A DNA stretch of 64,000 nt from Variovorax sp. PBS-H4 (GTDB taxonomy: Bacteria > Pseudomonadota > Gammaproteobacteria > Burkholderiales > Burkholderiaceae_C). This document shows positions 60,537 to 64,000 of the stretch, in pieces; position 1 is the stretch's first letter; the number at the start of each line of letters is the position of its first letter. The position numbers were made by a program, and so were the translations under genes. The stretch lies in assembly GCF_901827205.1 (NCBI RefSeq), contig NZ_LR594675.1:5022001-5086000 (forward strand). Direction: 5' to 3'. The notes beneath the pieces are model-generated. The model worked only from the letters and a program-made list of their open reading frames with translations, ran no database searches and had not been told where the DNA came from.

Positions 60537-60566
60537 GCCACGCTAGAAATGGCGTGGCTTTTTTTT
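60537..60566 (+). terminator. Rho-independent terminator of rne
   Basis: GCCACGC and GCGTGGC form a perfect 7-bp stem with an 8-base loop, followed by eight T residues. It lies 43 bases after the rne stop. Confidence 0.92.
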
Positions 60567-61003
60567 GCGCGCGGCGGCTAGCTCAGTGCCGGCGCAGCCA
60601 TTTGCAGGCGTTGTCCTACGCGCGCCGGTGTAATTCCTTCTTGTTCAGAACGGCATACTCTATGCATGCTGCAGCGCAACAGCACAAACCCCACGGGCCA
60701 CCAGTTAACTACGTCACAAAAATCGAATCGGCGTTTGCAAACAACAAACAAACGTCAATGCGCGTTAACATCTTGTCATACAAAAGAACTACACTTCGTA
60801 CCTGATGTTGCAACGCGTCAAGTCTTCGGTGAAGCCTCTCGGCAGAGAGTAAAGCTTACTCCGTCTGACAAGCGATGTACGTCTTTTGTTCACAAGACAA
60901 ACGACTCATCTTGTGTTCAAATTCTTGCGAATAGTAGTAAAGCGTTACAGCTGCCGCGCTCTCAGCCTGAGGCAGCACACACCCGTCACCGGGGGAATAT
61001 TTA
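60567..61003 (+). other. AT-rich upstream region of exopolysaccharide operon
   Basis: These 437 bp contain no convincing gene. The stretch 60640-60960 is visibly poorer in G and C than its surroundings. It has runs such as AAACAACAAACAAACG, a GTTTGCAAAC palindrome (60733-60742) and TTGTCATACAAAAG near 60773. No promoter with good -35 and -10 at the right spacing was found. The composition and length suggest a regulatory region for the polysaccharide genes, with room for several regulator sites. Confidence 0.6.
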
Positions 61004-61726
61004 ATGTTTCGATCCGACTCAACCGCACATGGCAACGTGGTTCGACGCTATACCCCCGGGGGTGGGGGCTCATCGGCGTCTCCCATCTACGTGCAGCCGC
61101 GCAGGATTGGCCTGCTGCAGCGCGCTGCAAAGCGCACCATCGACATCGTGGGCGCGCTCACCTTCTTTATTCTCTTTGGCCCCCTCTACTTGTTGGTCGC
61201 GCTCTGCGTGGGCATCAGCATGGGACGCCCTGTGCACTTCTGGCAGCACCGCCTCGGCGAGAACGGCCAGCGCTTCCGCTTTTACAAGTTTCGTTCGATG
61301 GTGCGCGATTCCGAACACGTGCTCGACGAGTTCCTGAGTCGCAACGACATGGCGCGCACCGAATGGGACACGTTTCAGAAGCTGGAGAAGGATCCGCGGA
61401 TTACGCCGATCGGCCAGTTCATCCGCAAGTTGAGCCTTGACGAGTTGCCGCAGTTCTGGAATGTGCTCAAGGGAGACATGAGCCTCGTCGGCCCGCGCCC
61501 CTGCATGGAGCGTCAACGCAGCCTTTACGGCAAAGGCTGGGAGCACTACTGCGCGATGCGCCCCGGAATCACCGGCCTGTGGCAGGTCAGCGGGCGCAAC
61601 CGTCTTTCGTATGCCCGGCGCGTCGAGCTCGACGTGGAGTACGTGAGCAATTGGTCTCTCTGGCTGGATATCAAGATCCTGCTGAAGACGGTTCGCACCG
61701 TGATCACCGGCGACGGTTCGAGGTAA
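61004..61726 (+). CDS. Undecaprenyl-phosphate sugar phosphotransferase (EPS priming)
   Basis: This 240-residue monotopic membrane enzyme attaches the first sugar phosphate to undecaprenyl phosphate, starting a repeat unit. It is of the short WcaJ/ExoY type, with one hydrophobic segment at about 45-72 containing the helix-breaking Pro (LFGPLYLL). The catalytic cytosolic domain has FRFYKFRSMV, DELPQFWNVLKGDMSLVGPRP and RPGITGLWQVSGR. GGGGGA (60991-60996) lies seven bases before the ATG. It opens the operon with manC and fcl. The sugar is unknown. Confidence 0.93.
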   Translation: MFRSDSTAHGNVVRRYTPGGGGSSASPIYVQPRRIGLLQRAAKRTIDIVGALTFFILFGPLYLLVALCVGISMGRPVHFWQHRLGENGQRFRFYKFRSMVRDSEHVLDEFLSRNDMARTEWDTFQKLEKDPRITPIGQFIRKLSLDELPQFWNVLKGDMSLVGPRPCMERQRSLYGKGWEHYCAMRPGITGLWQVSGRNRLSYARRVELDVEYVSNWSLWLDIKILLKTVRTVITGDGSR

Positions 61727-61728
61727 AC

Positions 61729-63162
61729 ATGATTCGACCCATCGTTCTCTGCGGCGGCAGTGGTACGCGGCTATGGCCGCTATCGCGCAAGACGCTGCCC
61801 AAGCAGTTCGTGCCTCTGATCGACAACAAGAACCTGCTGGTGCTTACGCTGGAACGCCTGCGCCTGCTGAGCCCCGAGGTGACCTGCGTGGCGGCAGAGG
61901 AGCACCGCTTCCTGGTGCAGGAAAGCATCGAGGCCGCGGACGTGAGCGGCCAGCAACTCCTTGAACCGGTGGCACGCAACACGGCGGCGGCCATGGCCGC
62001 AGTCGCGCTTCTTTCCGAACCCGACCAGTTATTGTTGTTCGCACCGGCCGACCATCACATTCCCGATGCCGAGCGCTTCGTAGCGACGATCCGCAAGGGC
62101 ATGCCCGCTGCCCTTGCCGGCCATCTCGTGACCTTTGGGGTCGAGCCCAGCTTTCCGAGCACGGCTTACGGTTATATCCGCCAGGGCGAGCCTCTCGAAG
62201 CCTCGTTGGGCGATGAGGCAGGCCACGCGGTGGCTGCCTTCGTCGAAAAGCCCGCCGCCGCACACGCCGAGCAGTTGCTGCTCGCCGGCGGCCACCTCTG
62301 GAATGCGGGAATCCTGCTGGTCCAGGCACGGGTGCTGATCGCGGCGCTGCAACAGCATGCGCCCGACATCCTCCAGAGCTGTCGCGAGGCCACGACGACT
62401 GTCGAAGTCGACGGCGACTTCCTTCGAATGGATGCCGCCGCCTTTGGCCGCTGCCGCAGCCAGAGCATCGACTATGCCGTGCTCGAGAAATGCGAGAAGG
62501 TCGCCGTCGTTCCATTCCAGGGCCGCTGGAGTGATGTCGGTAGCTGGAATGCAGTGGCCGAGCTGCACGAAGCGGATGAGAACGGCAACCGTATCAGCGG
62601 CCAGGGCTTTGCCATGGGCGCCCACAACACCTTTATCTACGCACCGAATCGTCCCGTGGTTGCCCTGGGCACCAAGGACCTGCTGGTGGTGGACACACCG
62701 GATGCATTGCTGGTCGCGCATGCGGAATATGCCGAACAGGTCAAGGACGCGGTCGCATTGCTGACGACGCACGGTCACAGCCAAGCCACCCGCCACCGCC
62801 GCATACCTCGCCCCTGGGGCGCTTATGACAGCGTGGACAACGGCGATCGTTTTGCCGTCAAGCGGCTCACGGTCAAGCCCGGCGCGCGTCTCGCGCTGCG
62901 CATGCACCACCATCGCGCTGAGCACTGGGTGGTCGTGAAGGGCACGGCCCGGGTGCTGTGCAACGGCGAGGTCTGCCTGGTCAAGGAAGACGAATCGATC
63001 TATATCCCTGTCGGGGCCAAATACCGGCTCGAGAATGCGGGCAAGACGATGCTCGAAGTGATCGAAGTCCAGACCGGCGGCTACCTTGGCGAGGACGACA
63101 TCGTCCGCTTCGACGAAGCACCCACTGCCGCCCCCCTCAACAAGAACCAGAAGCTGGCCTGA
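61729..63162 (+). CDS. manC: Mannose-1-phosphate guanylyltransferase / mannose-6-phosphate isomerase
   Basis: This 477-residue bifunctional enzyme makes GDP-mannose. The N-terminal nucleotidyltransferase has CGGSGTRLWPLSRKTLPKQF (about residues 7-26) and FVEKP. The C-terminal cupin isomerase domain begins near residue 358 (RPWGAYDSVDNGDRF, MHHHRAEHWVVVKGTARV). The start at 61729 follows the previous stop by two bases with GAGGTAAAC upstream. GDP-mannose feeds the fucose route of the next gene. Confidence 0.96.
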   Translation: MIRPIVLCGGSGTRLWPLSRKTLPKQFVPLIDNKNLLVLTLERLRLLSPEVTCVAAEEHRFLVQESIEAADVSGQQLLEPVARNTAAAMAAVALLSEPDQLLLFAPADHHIPDAERFVATIRKGMPAALAGHLVTFGVEPSFPSTAYGYIRQGEPLEASLGDEAGHAVAAFVEKPAAAHAEQLLLAGGHLWNAGILLVQARVLIAALQQHAPDILQSCREATTTVEVDGDFLRMDAAAFGRCRSQSIDYAVLEKCEKVAVVPFQGRWSDVGSWNAVAELHEADENGNRISGQGFAMGAHNTFIYAPNRPVVALGTKDLLVVDTPDALLVAHAEYAEQVKDAVALLTTHGHSQATRHRRIPRPWGAYDSVDNGDRFAVKRLTVKPGARLALRMHHHRAEHWVVVKGTARVLCNGEVCLVKEDESIYIPVGAKYRLENAGKTMLEVIEVQTGGYLGEDDIVRFDEAPTAAPLNKNQKLA

Positions 63163-63221
63163 GCGCCCCTCTTCGAAGCGTTCCGGTCCTCTCTCCATCC
63201 TGCGCGGAAGGTCGACATTTC

Positions 63222-64000
63222 ATGAGCCAGTTCCAGAAGCGAATTTTCGTGGCGGGCCATCGCGGCATGGTCGGCAGCGCCATCGTGCGCTGCCTTTCCG
63301 AGCAGGGCTACACCAACATCATCAGCCGTAGCCGTGCCGAGCTGGATCTGACCGACCAGGCCCAGGTGCGCGCATTCTTTGCCGAGGAAAAGCCGCAGGA
63401 GGTGTACGTTGCCGCAGCCAAGGTGGGTGGCATCCATGCCAACAACAGCTATCCGGCCGAGTTCATCTACTCGAACCTGATGGTCGAGGCGAATGTGATC
63501 CACGAGGCGTGGCGCACCGGCGTGAGCAAGCTGCTCTTCCTCGGCTCGAGCTGCATCTACCCACGGCTGGCGCCGCAGCCGATGGCCGAGGACGCGTTGC
63601 TGACCGGCAAGCTGGAGCCGACCAACGAACCCTATGCGATCGCCAAGATCGCGGGCATCAAGCTGTGCGAGAGCTACAACCGCCAGTACGGTTGCGACTT
63701 CCGCAGCGTGATGCCGACCAACCTCTACGGCCCGGGAGACAACTACCACCCCGAGAACAGCCACGTGCTGCCGGCGATGATCAGACGTTTCCATGAAGCC
63801 AAGCTCGCCGACGCACCCGCGGTGGTCATCTGGGGCACGGGCTCTCCGAAGCGGGAGTTTCTCTATGTCGACGACATGGCGCGCGCCTGCGTGCACGTGA
63901 TGGACTTGCCGCGAGAAACGTACGCGGCCAACACCCAGGTCACGACAAGCCATATCAACGTCGGCACCGGCGAAGATCTGTCGATCGCGGAACTCGCTAC
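63222..64000 (+). CDS. fcl: GDP-L-fucose synthase, cut by the window edge
   Basis: The first 259 residues of a protein usually about 310-325 long are present. It is an SDR epimerase-reductase that turns GDP-4-keto-6-deoxymannose into GDP-L-fucose. The start is MSQFQKRIFVAGHRGMVGSA, with the NADP motif GHRGMVG. The catalytic Ser is in LGSSCIYP and the Tyr-Lys pair in EPYAIAKIAG. The HANNSYPAEFIYSN and REFLYVDDMA segments are typical of Fcl. The ATG at 63222 has GGAAG 11 bases upstream. No gmd gene, which supplies the substrate, is seen in the window. Confidence 0.95.
   Translation, partial: MSQFQKRIFVAGHRGMVGSAIVRCLSEQGYTNIISRSRAELDLTDQAQVRAFFAEEKPQEVYVAAAKVGGIHANNSYPAEFIYSNLMVEANVIHEAWRTGVSKLLFLGSSCIYPRLAPQPMAEDALLTGKLEPTNEPYAIAKIAGIKLCESYNRQYGCDFRSVMPTNLYGPGDNYHPENSHVLPAMIRRFHEAKLADAPAVVIWGTGSPKREFLYVDDMARACVHVMDLPRETYAANTQVTTSHINVGTGEDLSIAELA

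Noticed and set aside
60554..61004. Possible small genes upstream of the sugar transferase
   Set aside because: One starts inside the rne terminator, and the frames run through AT-rich sequence with no ribosome sites or domains.

Overview
The window is about 64 kb of GC-rich DNA (roughly 65% by eye, coding almost throughout) from a beta-proteobacterium of the order Burkholderiales, most likely family Comamonadaceae (Variovorax/Acidovorax/Ramlibacter-like). The evidence is gene order: mdh-gntR-sdhCDABE-gltA, leuCDB-asd-fimV-truA-trpFBA-accD and rpmF-plsX-fabHDG-acpP-fabF-rpoE-rseAB-mucD-lepA-lepB-rnc-era-recO-pdxJ-acpS-nagZ are blocks typical of that group. The genus is an inference. I see no rRNA, tRNA, insertion sequence, prophage or CRISPR array. 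It reads as core chromosome.

Layout. (1) 1-1.6 kb: an XRE/MmyB-type regulator and a PNPOx-like stress protein, with the first codons of a divergent gene at the left edge. (2) 1.6-14.2 kb: a TCA-cycle supercluster. The minus-strand run mdh-tam-citE-like-secreted unknown-acnB diverges from a GntR regulator followed by sdhCDABE-gltA and a small entericidin-like lipoprotein; a 12-bp palindrome lies in the divergent promoter. (3) 14.2-27.3 kb: a LysR regulator, leuCDB, asd, a FimV-like protein, truA, trpFBA and accD. (4) 27.3-32 kb: YggT protein, Lon-substrate-binding-domain protein, lysS, a YegD-like Hsp70 and a YgjP-like metallohydrolase. (5) 32-51.3 kb, minus strand: nagZ, acpS, pdxJ, recO, era, rnc, DUF4845, lepB, lepA, then mucD-rseB-rseA-rpoE with an uncharacterised membrane protein, then fatty-acid synthesis (fabF, acpP, fabG, fabD, fabH, plsX, rpmF, DUF177). 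(6) 51.4-57 kb: maf, an RsmI-like methylase, an MFS transporter, then sppA, a Rieske protein, a HAD phosphatase and rluC on the minus strand. (7) 57-60.6 kb: rne behind a long structured leader. (8) 60.6-64 kb: start of an exopolysaccharide locus (sugar transferase, manC, truncated fcl) behind an AT-rich upstream region.

How it fits together: most genes serve central carbon metabolism, Leu/Trp/Asp-family amino-acid synthesis, membrane lipid synthesis, envelope-stress sensing and translation/RNA processing. Many adjacent genes overlap by 4 bases (ATGA), so translational coupling is the rule.

The least explained signals are non-coding. A conserved leader of about 55 bp sits exactly on the stop codon of the upstream gene in two unrelated operons (before the citE-like gene and before trpF). 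A strong orphan terminator with no gene of its own lies between mucD and lepA and suggests a small RNA. Several perfect inverted repeats occur in the gaps (mdh/gntR, ecn-lysR, asd-fimV, trpA-accD, rne leader). I did not find a clearly new multi-gene system. The repeated leader is the best candidate for something undescribed.
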